Positions 1 through 8,487 of a DNA stretch of 59,227 nt are shown one piece after another; the stretch's first letter is position 1, and every line of letters starts with the position of its first letter. Both the position numbers and the translations under genes were made by a program. The notes under the pieces were generated by a model, which saw nothing but the letters and a program-made list of their open reading frames with translations, was not told the origin of the DNA and did no database searches. The stretch comes from Clostridiales bacterium (GTDB lineage Bacteria > Bacillota > Clostridia > Oscillospirales > Butyricicoccaceae): NCBI GenBank assembly GCA_004555915.1, contig SFJM01000015.1:1-59227 (forward strand), in the 5' to 3' direction.

Positions 1-99
1 GATGTCTATTACCGTGGCAGTGAGGCGCAGTGGGCTGCGATTACCATCGGCAACGGAAATACGTATCTAACAAACGCCACCATCCACTACAACAGTTAA
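1..99 (+). CDS. C-terminus of a repeat-containing surface protein (partial)
   Basis: Frame 1 is open from the left edge to a TAA at 97-99 and encodes the last 32 residues of a protein, with VYYRGSEAQW near the start and NATIHYNS at the end. This Y-x-G-S/T-E-x-x-W...I-x-x-G-N...L-x-N-A-T-I-H-Y-N pattern is common at the end of leucine-rich-repeat or Ig-like cell-surface proteins of gut Clostridia. The rest lies outside the window, so domain content and function cannot be given. A strong hairpin terminator follows. Confidence 0.7.
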   Translation, partial: DVYYRGSEAQWAAITIGNGNTYLTNATIHYNS

Positions 100-115
100 C
101 TATCCAGTAACGATT

Positions 116-148
116 AAAGCCGCGGAGCAATTGCTCTGCGGCTTTTTT
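116..148 (+). terminator. Rho-independent terminator of the surface protein gene
   Basis: An 11-bp stem (GCCGCGGAGCA / TGCTCTGCGGC, one G-U) is followed by TTTTTT on the plus strand. The minus-strand copy has a weaker T tract but may also end the convergent DUF2798 gene. Confidence 0.85.
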
Positions 149-160
149 CTGCCTCAATCT

Positions 161-679
161 TCACGATGATACGGCTGATTTCGCAGGGAACAGCTTGCCG
201 AACAGCCAGCGCGTAAACGGCGCCGCCGCAAACATATTCCAGAAAAATGCCATGGGGAAATTCTTTAAAAATGTCCCCACCCAGATTGCCGGCAGCTGCA
301 GCGGGCTTGCTCCGGCAAGAATGACGTTAAACAGGATAGAAGCCACCAGGCTCATGGTGGGGCACATAATGGCAACCGTTCCCGCCTGGCGCATCAGCTG
401 GCAGAAATACGGATTGTCGGTTTCCGGATTGCAATGCCGCTGCATAAAAGCCGCGCCCATGCGGTTTCCCCACAGATTGGAAAACAGGAAAACAAATACG
501 CCCATATATAACGCTTCCTTGAATGCTTCCCAGAAAATGATGTTGGTCATGTTGCTGAAGCCGCCTGCGGACAGGTTGACTCCCATTTTTATCGCAACGT
601 TGTAAACCTCCATGCCGTATGCCATGGCATATGACATGATGATTCCGAAAATGATTCCCTGACCCTTTGTTTTTGGCAT
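161..679 (-). CDS. DUF2798 family integral membrane protein
   Basis: A 172-residue protein with four predicted membrane helices and the pattern of the DUF2798 family (MPKTKGQGIIFG start, YAMAYGMEVYN in the first helix, later a second similar helix pair). The family has no assigned transport or enzyme role. I chose ATG 679 because GAGGTG lies ten bases before it; an in-frame ATG at 694 overlaps that Shine-Dalgarno. It is monocistronic, behind a promoter near 803-830 and a hairpin with a U tract at 715-759 that could attenuate it. Confidence 0.65.
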   Translation of the reverse strand: MPKTKGQGIIFGIIMSYAMAYGMEVYNVAIKMGVNLSAGGFSNMTNIIFWEAFKEALYMGVFVFLFSNLWGNRMGAAFMQRHCNPETDNPYFCQLMRQAGTVAIMCPTMSLVASILFNVILAGASPLQLPAIWVGTFLKNFPMAFFWNMFAAAPFTRWLFGKLFPAKSAVSS

Positions 680-714
680 AAGTATGCACCTCATGAAAAT
701 AAATTCCGCTTTGC

Positions 715-830
715 AAAAAAGAAAAGCGCATAATACCCCATTGGGATATTACACGCTTTGCGTCAACCATAATCCTTTTATGTGCTACACGGTACTTTTA
801 TTTTTATCACAAATCCAGTGAAAAAGTCAA
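715..830 (-). promoter_or_regulatory. Promoter and possible attenuator leader of the DUF2798 gene
   Basis: On the minus strand TTGACT (825-830) is followed after 16 bases by an extended -10, TGTGATAAA (803-808). The RNA would start near 796 and meet a 16-bp stem (723-759) followed by UUUUCUUUUUU. The stem pairs much better as minus-strand RNA, where three positions are G-U, than as plus-strand RNA, where they would be C-A. An ATG at 770 with AAAGGA before it opens a leader frame running through the hairpin. Attenuation is inferred. Confidence 0.45.
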
Positions 831-853
831 GTAAAACGTTTCTCCCGGCGGGA

Positions 854-886
854 AAGAAAAAGCGGTACAGCAAGATGCTGTACCGC
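854..886 (-). terminator. Terminator of the Zn-ribbon membrane protein gene
   Basis: Stem GCGGTACAGCA / TGCTGTACCGC followed by TTTTTCTTT, reading minus strand. Confidence 0.85.
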
Positions 887-897
887 AAAATCCTCTG

Positions 898-1215
898 TTA
901 CCAGACCTGATGGCCTTTATTATCCATAAAGGATCTCTTGCAGATTCTGCACGAGACAACCGGACCCAGCAGCGGCAATGTCTTATGACACTGCGGGCAG
1001 CGCCATTTGAAAAAGTTGATCAGATAGAACCAGATGACCAGTACAATGGCTGCATAGCCGGTATACAGGCACACCGCACTTTCCGTGCCGTAAATCTGAC
1101 CAAGGACAAAGCATGCAACAACCAGTGCAATCGCTGCGTACAGGCAATAAAAGCCGATCCGGCGCCATCTGTGGTATGGCTTATCTTCTGATAATTTCAC
1201 TCTGTTTTTTGCCAT
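898..1215 (-). CDS. Small membrane protein with a C-terminal zinc-ribbon-like motif
   Basis: A 105-residue protein of unknown function. It has a basic N-terminus, two membrane helices at about residues 20-42 and 50-68, and a C-terminal CPQC...CRIC pair of Cys-x2-Cys knuckles that could bind zinc on the cytoplasmic face. No family name is recognised. Its own terminator lies just downstream. The Shine-Dalgarno is weak (AGAGAG) but the ATG precedes a typical basic start (MAKNRVKL). Confidence 0.6.
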   Translation of the reverse strand: MAKNRVKLSEDKPYHRWRRIGFYCLYAAIALVVACFVLGQIYGTESAVCLYTGYAAIVLVIWFYLINFFKWRCPQCHKTLPLLGPVVSCRICKRSFMDNKGHQVW

Positions 1216-1312
1216 AAAAGCTTCACTCTCTTGCGTTCAGTTTTTTTTATTCTAGCACATCCCGCCATCAGATGCAATGAAATGCATCAGGATTCAACAA
1301 AATTTAACAGTT

Positions 1313-1465
1313 TCAGCAGCAGTCACAGGAATTGTTGCCGCCGCCATTGCAGCCGCCGATGCAGCCACAGCCACCAAAGGAACCGCCACCACAGCAGCAG
1401 AAAATGAGAATCAGGATAATGATCCACCAGCAATCAAAGCCATTGTTCCAAGAATTGTTGCACAT
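1313..1465 (-). CDS. 50-residue Cys/Gly-rich membrane microprotein
   Basis: ATG 1465 is preceded at good spacing by AGGAGG. The product has 50 residues: a polar start (MCNNSWNNGFDCWW), a hydrophobic stretch IIILILIF, then CCC and a Gly/Cys-rich tail ending CDCC, with eleven cysteines in all. The layout (short helix plus Gly/Cys tail) resembles the tiny coat-associated or high-cysteine proteins of spore formers, but I cannot assign a family. It sits between rex and the Zn-ribbon membrane protein. Confidence 0.65.
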   Translation of the reverse strand: MCNNSWNNGFDCWWIIILILIFCCCGGGSFGGCGCIGGCNGGGNNSCDCC

Positions 1466-1536
1466 AACAAATTCCTCCTGTTGTTAAAGTTCATTTCTAT
1501 TGTATCGGTTGGACAGGCAGCTGGTGCAGCTTTTCA

Positions 1537-1572
1537 TAAAAAAATAACCCTCTCCGCGAAAGAGAGGGTTAT
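1537..1572 (-). terminator. Terminator of icd-rex
   Basis: Minus-strand hairpin AACCCTCTC..GAGAGGGTT followed by a run of T residues, 27 bases after the rex stop. Confidence 0.85.
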
Positions 1573-1598
1573 CAGCCAGACAATTCGGCCTGATTGTT

Positions 1599-2252
1599 TT
1601 ATTCACCAATTTCAAAGGGATCGGTATCCTTCATCCGATAACACAGCGTCATCAGCGAATCGGAAAAATGCACATCCTGTACCGGAATGCCCAGCTCATC
1701 CTCCTTCAGGGATACATTGGAGAAATTCCAGATGCCGCGGATGCCGGTCCGAACCAGACGGTCTGCCACCATCTGTGCCTTATCCGCCGGTACACAGAGT
1801 ACGGCAATATCCGGCCGTTCCCGTTCACAGTATTCCTCCAGCTCATGGAGGGAATGTACCTGTATGCCCCGGAAATCACTGCCGATGACAGACGGCGCCG
1901 TGTCAAAGGCCGCAATCGGACGGACACCGCAATAGGAGAAATCAAAGTTGCGCAGCAGGGCTCGGCCCAGATTGCCTACGCCAAGCAGAATGGCGCGCTG
2001 GCTGCCTGCAACGCCCAGAATCCGTTCCAGCTCAACAATCAGTTTATCCACACTGTAGCCATACCCCTGCTGGCCAAAGCCGCCGAAGCAGCTCAAATCC
2101 TGCCGGATCTGGGATGCAGTCAAATCCATCTGTGCTGCCAGCTCCTTGGACGAAATGCGTCCGGTTCCCTGGTCTGACAGCTCACGCAGCGTGCGATAAT
2201 AACGCGGCAGGCGGCTGACAACTGCTTTGGATACGTTCTTTGCGTTTGCCAC
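1599..2252 (-). CDS. rex: Redox-sensing transcriptional repressor Rex
   Basis: A 217-residue protein of normal Rex length. Residues 1-80 form the winged helix (SRLPRYYRTL, then ASQIRQDLSCFG), and residues 85 onward a Rossmann fold with GVGNLG at 91-96 that reads the NADH/NAD ratio. Rex represses fermentation and electron-transfer genes in Gram-positive bacteria until NADH rises. Translation starts at GTG 2252, seven bases after AGGAGG. It follows icd by 26 bases in the same orientation, so the two are probably co-transcribed, linking a redox sensor to an NADPH-producing dehydrogenase. Confidence 0.95.
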   Translation of the reverse strand: MANAKNVSKAVVSRLPRYYRTLRELSDQGTGRISSKELAAQMDLTASQIRQDLSCFGGFGQQGYGYSVDKLIVELERILGVAGSQRAILLGVGNLGRALLRNFDFSYCGVRPIAAFDTAPSVIGSDFRGIQVHSLHELEEYCERERPDIAVLCVPADKAQMVADRLVRTGIRGIWNFSNVSLKEDELGIPVQDVHFSDSLMTLCYRMKDTDPFEIGE

Positions 2253-2278
2253 TGATATTCCTCCTGATCTGATTCTTG

Positions 2279-3487
2279 TTACAGAGATGCCTCCAGCGTC
2301 TCACGAACCGCCTTGATAAAGCCTTCCGTATTCAGCGGAGTGACATCCTTCAGGGTGGTGATGAGCGCAAGGTCCTTTGTCATCTTACCAGATTCCACAG
2401 TGTCAATGCAAGCCTTTTCCAGCTTATCTGCAAACGCAGACAGCTCCGGCAGCTGGTCCAGCTCGCCGCGCTTGCGCAGTGCGCCGGTCCATGCAAAAAT
2501 GGTTGCGATGGAATTGGTAGAGGTTTCCTCGCCATTCAGATGCTTGTAATAATGGCGCTGTACGGTGCCATGTGCTGCCTCATATTCATATACGCCCTTC
2601 GGAGATACCAGAACAGAGGTCATCATGGACAGGGAGCCGTAAGCGGTTGCCAGCATATCACTCATGACATCGCCGTCATAGTTCTTGCAGGCCCAGATGT
2701 AGCCGCCATTGGAGCGGATGACACGTGCTACCGCATCGTCAATCAGGGTGTAGAAATATTCCAGACCCAGCTCCTCAAACTTTGCCTTGTATTCGTTGTC
2801 ATAGATTTCCTGGAAAATATCCTTGAAGGTGTGGTCATACTTCTTGGAAATGGTATCCTTGGTGGCAAACCACAGATCCTGCTTGGTATCAATCGCAAAA
2901 TTGAAGCAGCTTCTTGCAAAGCTCTCAATGGACGGGGTCAGGTTATGCATACCCTGTACAATGCCTGCGCTTTTGAAATCATGTACCAGTTCACGGGTTT
3001 CCGTACCATCTGCTGCGGTATAAACCAGCTCTACCTTGCCCGGTCCCGGAATCTTCATTTCAGAGCCCTTATATACGTCACCATAGGCATGACGGGCAAT
3101 GGTGATGGGCTTAACCCAGTTCTTGACATACGGCTCAACACCCTTGACCAGAATCGGCGCACGGAATACGGTGCCGTCCAGAATCGCACGGATGGTACCG
3201 TTCGGGCTCTTCCACATTTCCTTCAGGTTGTATTCGGTCATGCGTGCCGCATTCGGAGTGATGGTCGCACACTTGACTGCAACGCCATACTTCTTGGTTG
3301 CCTCGGCGGAATCCACGGTTACCTGGTCATTGGTCTTGTTGCGGTATTCCAGACCCAGGTCATAATATTCCGACTTCAGATCAACAAACGGGCAAATCAG
3401 CTCATCCTTAATCATCTGCCAGATGACACGGGTCATCTCATCGCCATCCATCTCCACCAGCGGTGTTGTCATTTTGATTTTTTCCAT
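2279..3487 (-). CDS. icd: NADP-dependent isocitrate dehydrogenase (type II)
   Basis: A 402-residue enzyme that oxidatively decarboxylates isocitrate to 2-oxoglutarate. The sequence is the eukaryote-like, homodimeric subgroup: LVEMDGDEMTRVIW near the N-terminus, SPNGTIRAILDGTVFR for substrate binding, then ISKKYDHTFKDIFQEIY and EAAHGTVQRHY near the C-terminus. ATG 3487 has AGGAGG upstream. It supplies 2-oxoglutarate for glutamate dehydrogenase (gdhA lies at 48.9-50.2 kb). The transcript continues into rex. Confidence 0.95.
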   Translation of the reverse strand: MEKIKMTTPLVEMDGDEMTRVIWQMIKDELICPFVDLKSEYYDLGLEYRNKTNDQVTVDSAEATKKYGVAVKCATITPNAARMTEYNLKEMWKSPNGTIRAILDGTVFRAPILVKGVEPYVKNWVKPITIARHAYGDVYKGSEMKIPGPGKVELVYTAADGTETRELVHDFKSAGIVQGMHNLTPSIESFARSCFNFAIDTKQDLWFATKDTISKKYDHTFKDIFQEIYDNEYKAKFEELGLEYFYTLIDDAVARVIRSNGGYIWACKNYDGDVMSDMLATAYGSLSMMTSVLVSPKGVYEYEAAHGTVQRHYYKHLNGEETSTNSIATIFAWTGALRKRGELDQLPELSAFADKLEKACIDTVESGKMTKDLALITTLKDVTPLNTEGFIKAVRETLEASL

Positions 3488-3713
3488 GACGGATCATTTC
3501 CTCCTGTCTATGCTCTTCCAGCGGCTGCCGCAGTCCCGGCATGCCTGCTGTCGCAAATTGTGAATTGCCGGCTGAAAAATCCTGCAAAATTTCCTTTCTG
3601 CTCCAAAAGTAGGGCTTCCCGGTTCCCACAGTACCCATTTTACGCCAGACCGTGGATTTGCGGACAATTTTTTCAAAAACCACTTTTATCATACATCATT
3701 TTTGACAACTTTT

Positions 3714-4692
3714 CTACCGTTTGCCATGTTTTTTTGCAATTCCGTTCTTTTGACAGATTTTTTCGGAAATTTCTGCCGTCGCAAAGGCATTTTGCCAAAT
3801 GGTTCCTGTATTTCCTGCAAGATATTCATAGTACGCCTGCGCACCGATCATGGCCGCATTATCTCCGCACAGGCTCAGCGGCGGCATATATACAGGAACG
3901 CCCAGTTCCCTTCCCATCTGCTCCAGATCCGCACGCAGCCGGGAGTTTGCCGCAACACCACCTGCCGCCACCAGCGTCCGCACGCCGGTCTGCTCCGCCG
4001 CCAGCTTAAACCGGGGTACCAGTGTCTCACTGACTGCCCGCTGGAAAGATGCCGCCAGATTGCGCTTGTCTATCGGCTCCCCCTTCTGCTCCGCATTGTG
4101 CGCCAGATTGATGACGGCGGTTTTCAGTCCGGAAAAGGAGAAATCCAGTGGGGCGCCGTTTACATGGGAATGGGGCAGGACATAGGCCCGGTCATCACCG
4201 CCCTGTGCCAGTTTGTCAATTTTCGGGCCGCCGGGATATCCCACACCCAGCACACGGGCTACCTTGTCAAAGGCTTCTCCCGCCGCATCATCCCGTGTTC
4301 CGCCTAAAATTTCCATGTCGGTATAATCCCGTACCAGTACCAGCATGGAGGAGCCGCCGGAGGCGGACAGGCACAGAAACGGCGGTTCCAGCTCCGGGAA
4401 CGCCAGCAGGTTTGCCGCAATATGTCCCCGGATATGGTGCACCGGAATAAAAGGCTTGTGCAGCGACCATGCCAATCTCCGCGAATTCCATGCCGGCTTC
4501 CCGCACTGCCGCGCGGGCCACGCCGCTGATGGCTTCAATATGCCCACGGCTGGCGATTTCCGGCACCACGCCGCCATACAGCGCATGCTCCTCTGCCTGC
4601 GAGTTGATGATATTGGAACAGATTTTCCTGCCGTCCTCAATTACTGCTGCCGCAGTTTCATCACAGGACGACTCGATTGCTAAAATCTTCAT
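3714..4692 (-). pseudogene. tsaD: tsaD (tRNA t6A threonylcarbamoyltransferase) broken by an internal deletion
   Basis: Two frames together cover TsaD. Frame one starts at ATG 4692 (MKILAIESSCDETAAAV) and runs normally to about residue 75 (AEIGMVA). Frame two takes over at the same place with AWSLHKPFIPVHHIRGH, then the usual SASGG, PGGPKIDKLA and GGVAANSRLR motifs to the stop at 3714. The segment expected between them, about 21 residues including the T-x-G-P-G-L motif, is missing and the frame shifts. The join is at 4463-4475. TsaD is normally essential, so an assembly fault or a second copy elsewhere must be considered. Confidence 0.8.
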
Positions 4693-4709
4693 ATTGTTCT
4701 TTCCCTGAT

Positions 4710-5030
4710 CTATTTTTTATATTTCTGCTCAATGCGCAGATACACGATAATCACCACAATGATTGCCCACATCAGGCCAATGATGCCCAGCAGCACCAGC
4801 GGGGAATCCGGCCACAGCACCGGGATGCCCAGCAGAGCAAATACCACGGCAAAAACCAGCCACAGCCTGCCCACCGCACGGTTATAGGCTTTCACATCCC
4901 GGATTTGGGGCGGCTCCGCATTGGCAAAGAATCCCACCGGTTTTTTTGCCAGAAAGCAGGATATGCCGATGCCCGCAAACAGCACCGCACAGGCCTCCCA
5001 GATCAGCAGCGCTGTCATGCCCTCTGTCAT
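4710..5030 (-). CDS. Small three-helix membrane protein of unknown function
   Basis: A 106-residue protein with three membrane helices (about 5-27, 52-72 and 76-98) and a conserved-looking stretch between the first two (PPQIRDVKAYNRAVGRLW). Similar short proteins occur in many Clostridia without a known role. The start ATG overlaps the rimI stop (ATGA), so it is translationally coupled in the polA-PTP-rimI-tsaD string. The nearest family I can suggest is DUF3784-like, with low certainty. Confidence 0.6.
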   Translation of the reverse strand: MTEGMTALLIWEACAVLFAGIGISCFLAKKPVGFFANAEPPQIRDVKAYNRAVGRLWLVFAVVFALLGIPVLWPDSPLVLLGIIGLMWAIIVVIIVYLRIEQKYKK

Positions 5031-5485
5031 GACGCCCCATCCTCCTCCCGGAACCAGGTCATCAGCAGCGCATCCTCTGTGGGATGGCTGTAAAACTTTT
5101 TCCGGGTACCCACCGGCTGGAATCCACAGCCGGTATACAATCGGATCGCCGGGTCATTGGAAACCCGTACCTCCAGCGTGACAAAGGACAGGTCTGTGGA
5201 CTGTGCCAGCAATGCCTGCACCAGCTTTTGTCCGATGCCCTGTCTGCGAAAGTCCGGGGAAACCGCCACATTGGCAATATATCCTTCATCCAGTACCCTG
5301 TGACAGCCGATGTAGCCCGCCACAGTACCGGTTTCATCCATGGCGGTCAGGAACCGGGCACAATCATTGTCCAGCTCCTCCCGCAGGCCATCCTCCGTCC
5401 ATGGATCAGCAAAGCATGCCCGTTCCAGTTCTGCCACGGCAGCAACATGCTGCGCCGCAAAGGGGACAATCCGGATTTCCTTCAT
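5027..5485 (-). CDS. rimI: Ribosomal protein S18 alanine N-acetyltransferase RimI
   Basis: A 152-residue GNAT-fold acetyltransferase. The acetyl-CoA loop is VSPDFRRQGIGQKLV (R-R-Q-G-I-G), preceded by GYIANVAV and followed by LEVRVSNDPAIRLY and GF, the usual RimI core. ATG 5485 is chosen because GGAGGA sits eight bases before it; an upstream in-frame ATG at 5524 lies in the preceding gene and lacks a site. It overlaps both neighbours by four bases, and RimI next to TsaD is a standard arrangement. Confidence 0.85.
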   Translation of the reverse strand: MKEIRIVPFAAQHVAAVAELERACFADPWTEDGLREELDNDCARFLTAMDETGTVAGYIGCHRVLDEGYIANVAVSPDFRRQGIGQKLVQALLAQSTDLSFVTLEVRVSNDPAIRLYTGCGFQPVGTRKKFYSHPTEDALLMTWFREEDGAS

Positions 5486-5853
5486 CGCCGTTCCTCCAGT
5501 TGCCTGCGGATGGCATCCGCACATTGTTCATACGCCTGCTTCCCCATGCCGGACGGGTCCGGTATATCCTCCATGGCATGGATTTTTCCCGCATGGGCCG
5601 GGTGTTCCTCCGCCAGATGCCGTGCAATGGCGGCTGTCACGCACCAGACCGCATCCGCTTTCTCCAGCATGGCCTGAGACAGCCTGCGGGAGCGGTGTCC
5701 ATCCAGCAGCTGCGGACGGACCGCATCACACACCGCCGCCCCTTCATCGGCGTACACACCGGCACTATATGCGGGTTCCCCGTACACACGTGCATGGATG
5801 GCAGCTGCCAGCGGCGCACGGCACACATCGTTGTAATCAACATACACAATCAT
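5482..5853 (-). CDS. Low-molecular-weight protein tyrosine phosphatase homologue lacking the catalytic cysteine
   Basis: A 123-residue protein of the LMW-PTP / arsenate-reductase fold: P-loop region YVDYNDVCRAPLAAAI, a central SAGVYADEG, the HRSRRLS stretch, and the DP loop DIPDPSGMG that normally carries the general acid. Family members read V-C-x-G-N-x-C-R-S-P; here the nucleophile position is Asp6 and the Gly is Asn, while Arg and Pro remain. Catalysis by the usual phosphocysteine route is therefore unlikely. The gene starts three bases after polA and overlaps rimI by four. Confidence 0.7.
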   Translation of the reverse strand: MIVYVDYNDVCRAPLAAAIHARVYGEPAYSAGVYADEGAAVCDAVRPQLLDGHRSRRLSQAMLEKADAVWCVTAAIARHLAEEHPAHAGKIHAMEDIPDPSGMGKQAYEQCADAIRRQLEERR

Positions 5854-5856
5854 GTC

Positions 5857-8487
5857 TTATCCCTTCGCCGCATACCAGTCCTGTCCGCAGGCCGCTTCCA
5901 CGGTCAGCGGTGCCTTTAATGCACAGGCCGCTTCCATTTCTTCCTTGAGCACCCGCTTTGCCAGCTCGATTTCCTCCTCCGGTGTCTCCAGAATCAGTTC
6001 GTCATGCACCTGTAAAATCAACCGGCTGCGCATGTGCTCCGCCTTCAGGCGGCGGTATACCCGTACCATGGCAATTTTGATGATATCCGCCGCCGTGCCC
6101 TGAATCGGGGTATTGAGCGCCATGCGTTCACCCAGCTTGCGGATGTTGTTGTTTTTGGATTTCAATTCCGGCAGCCATCGTTTGCGGCCAAATACCGTGC
6201 TGACATAGCCGTCCTCTTTGGCCTGCTCCTTGATGCGCTCCATGTAATCCCGCACACCATGATAGACCTCCAGATAATTGTTGATATACTGGCTTGCCTG
6301 CTTCACGGTCACACCGATGTCATTGGCCAGCGAGAAGCCGGAAATACCGTAAACAATGCCGAAATTGACCGCCTTGGAGGAACGGCGCATCTGAGGTGTC
6401 ACCTCCTCCAGCGGCACGCGGAATACCTGGGATGCTGTTACCGCATGGATGTCCACACCGGACTGGAAGGCTTCAATCATCGCCTGGTCGTCCGCGATAT
6501 CCGCCAGAACCCGCAGCTCAATCTGGGAATAATCCGCATCCACCAGCACACAGCCCGGCTTTGCCATAAACATATGCCGCAGCTCACTGCCCAGCTCGGT
6601 ACGCACCGGAATATTCTGTAAATTCGGGTCGGTGGAGCTTAACCGTCCGGTTGCCGTCACCATCTGCTGGAAGGTGGAATGGATGCGTCCGTCCCCGCCG
6701 ATGGCCTTGAGCATGCCATCCACATAGGTGGAACGCAGCTTGGTCAGCTGGCGGTATTCAATCACCATGCCTACCATGGGATGATAGCCCTTTAACGCTT
6801 CCAGTACATCAATGTTGGTGGAGTATCCGGTCTTGGTCTTTTTGATGACCGGCAGCTCCAGCTCTTCAAACAGAATCTGTCCCAGCATTTTGGTGGAATT
6901 GATGTTAAATTCCCGTCCTGCCTGTTCATAAATGCCTGCGGTCAGTTCGTCAATCCGAGTGGTCAGCTTGTCGCCAAACGAACGCAGGGCATCCGCATTG
7001 GCCTGTATCCCGTCATGCTGCATGCTTGCCAGAATGATTTCCAGCGGCAGCTCAATGTTGTAATACAGGTCATGCATACCCTCCGCTTCGATTTTCGGCA
7101 TGATCTGTTCCGCCAGCTGTTCCACAGCCGCCGCATGGGCGCACAGGGTCTGCTGTGCAGTCTCCGAACCACCCAGCGGGGAGAAAGCATCCTCCGCCTC
7201 ATAATCCGAAGCCGGCGGCAGCTCACGATGCAGATAAGACATGGCAGCCTTGTCCAGGCTGTAGCCGGATTCCGCCGGGTCCAGCAGATAGGCGCCCAAT
7301 GCGGTATCAAAGGCAAAATCCGCCGGTTCGATGCCTTCCTCCAGTAACGCCAGCAGATAGGGCTTGCCGTCATGCACGGTCAGCGGATAATCGCCGGAAA
7401 ACAGCTTTTGGAGCATGTCCCGCCATGCTTCAGTGCCGGCCTGATCTGCCCGCAGCACATATGCCGTGCCCTCCGTGAGCAGGCACAGGGCGGACAGGGA
7501 ATGGGGCGCCGTCAGGACAATCTGTTTCTTCCCTTCCAGCGCGGCAAACAGGGCATCCGCATCCACCTCTTTGCAGGTGATTTCCTTTTCCGGTGCGGCT
7601 TCCGCCACCTCCTCCGGCGGCTGCAGGCCGAGACGGGTAATCAGATTTTTAAATTCCAGCCGCGTGAACAGGTTGTACAGTGCCGGCTCGTCCATCTGCA
7701 TGGACGGCAAATCGGCAATGCCGGTTTCCAGCGGCACATCCCGCACAATGGTTACGAGGAACAGTCCCTGCTCCGCGCCTTCCCGATCCTCCAGCAGCTT
7801 TTTCCGCTGCCCTTTCTTGATAAACGGGTCATCAATGTTGTCATATACCGCCTGTACCGAGCCGAATTTCTGAATCAGTCCCATGGCAGTTTTTTCACCG
7901 ATGCCGGATACGCCCGGAATGTTGTCCGAGGTATCCCCCATCAGCGCCTTGAGGTCAATCATATGAATCGGGTCAAAGCCGTACTGTTCCCGGAATACTT
8001 CGGTGGTATATTCCGTTGTGGTAGTCTGTCCTCTGCGGGTCACAGCCAGCAGGACGGAGGTTCCTCCGCCGATGAGCTGCAGGGAATCCTTATCGCCTGT
8101 GACAATCAGGCAGGTATCTCCCCGGTCATTGGCCTCCCGGCTCAGGGTGCCCAGCAGGTCGTCTGCCTCATAGCCCGGCTTTTCCAGATAGGGAATGCCC
8201 ATGGCGGTCAGTACCTCCCGAATCAACGGCAGCTGCTGCGCCAGTTCCTCCGGCATGCCTTTTCTGGTTCCCTTATATGCTTCATATGCCTTATGGCGGA
8301 AGGTCTTTTCCTTTACGTCAAAGCACACCACAATCCGATCCGGCTGATACTCCTCCTGTAACCGGAGCATCGTCGTAACAAAGCCATACACCGCATTGGT
8401 GCACAGGCCCTCATGGTTGGTCAGCAGCCGGATGCCATAAAAGGCACGGTTGAGCATGCTGTTGCCGTCAATTGCCATCAGCTTCAT
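5857..8487 (-). CDS. polA: DNA polymerase I
   Basis: An 876-residue protein. Residues 1-290 are the 5'-3' exonuclease (MAIDGNSMLNRAFYG, YEADDLLGTL, TGDKDSLQL, GDTSDNIPGV). Residues about 300-480 keep the 3'-5' exonuclease fold but lack its acidic metal ligands, so proofreading is probably absent, as in other Gram-positive PolA. Residues 500-876 are the polymerase with motif A (DADYSQIELRVLA), B (RRSSKAVNFGIVYG) and C (QVHDELILE). GAGGAGGG precedes ATG 8487. It fills gaps and removes primers during replication and repair. Confidence 0.97.
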   Translation of the reverse strand: MKLMAIDGNSMLNRAFYGIRLLTNHEGLCTNAVYGFVTTMLRLQEEYQPDRIVVCFDVKEKTFRHKAYEAYKGTRKGMPEELAQQLPLIREVLTAMGIPYLEKPGYEADDLLGTLSREANDRGDTCLIVTGDKDSLQLIGGGTSVLLAVTRRGQTTTTEYTTEVFREQYGFDPIHMIDLKALMGDTSDNIPGVSGIGEKTAMGLIQKFGSVQAVYDNIDDPFIKKGQRKKLLEDREGAEQGLFLVTIVRDVPLETGIADLPSMQMDEPALYNLFTRLEFKNLITRLGLQPPEEVAEAAPEKEITCKEVDADALFAALEGKKQIVLTAPHSLSALCLLTEGTAYVLRADQAGTEAWRDMLQKLFSGDYPLTVHDGKPYLLALLEEGIEPADFAFDTALGAYLLDPAESGYSLDKAAMSYLHRELPPASDYEAEDAFSPLGGSETAQQTLCAHAAAVEQLAEQIMPKIEAEGMHDLYYNIELPLEIILASMQHDGIQANADALRSFGDKLTTRIDELTAGIYEQAGREFNINSTKMLGQILFEELELPVIKKTKTGYSTNIDVLEALKGYHPMVGMVIEYRQLTKLRSTYVDGMLKAIGGDGRIHSTFQQMVTATGRLSSTDPNLQNIPVRTELGSELRHMFMAKPGCVLVDADYSQIELRVLADIADDQAMIEAFQSGVDIHAVTASQVFRVPLEEVTPQMRRSSKAVNFGIVYGISGFSLANDIGVTVKQASQYINNYLEVYHGVRDYMERIKEQAKEDGYVSTVFGRKRWLPELKSKNNNIRKLGERMALNTPIQGTAADIIKIAMVRVYRRLKAEHMRSRLILQVHDELILETPEEEIELAKRVLKEEMEAACALKAPLTVEAACGQDWYAAKG

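Noticed and set aside
1475..1495. Rex operator near TTGTTAAAGTTCA
   Set aside because: The segment lacks the second half of the Rex palindrome.
2276..4009. 577-residue plus-strand open frame
   Set aside because: It lies antisense to icd and tsaD, has no ribosome-binding site and its protein shows no family pattern. The minus-strand genes explain the region.
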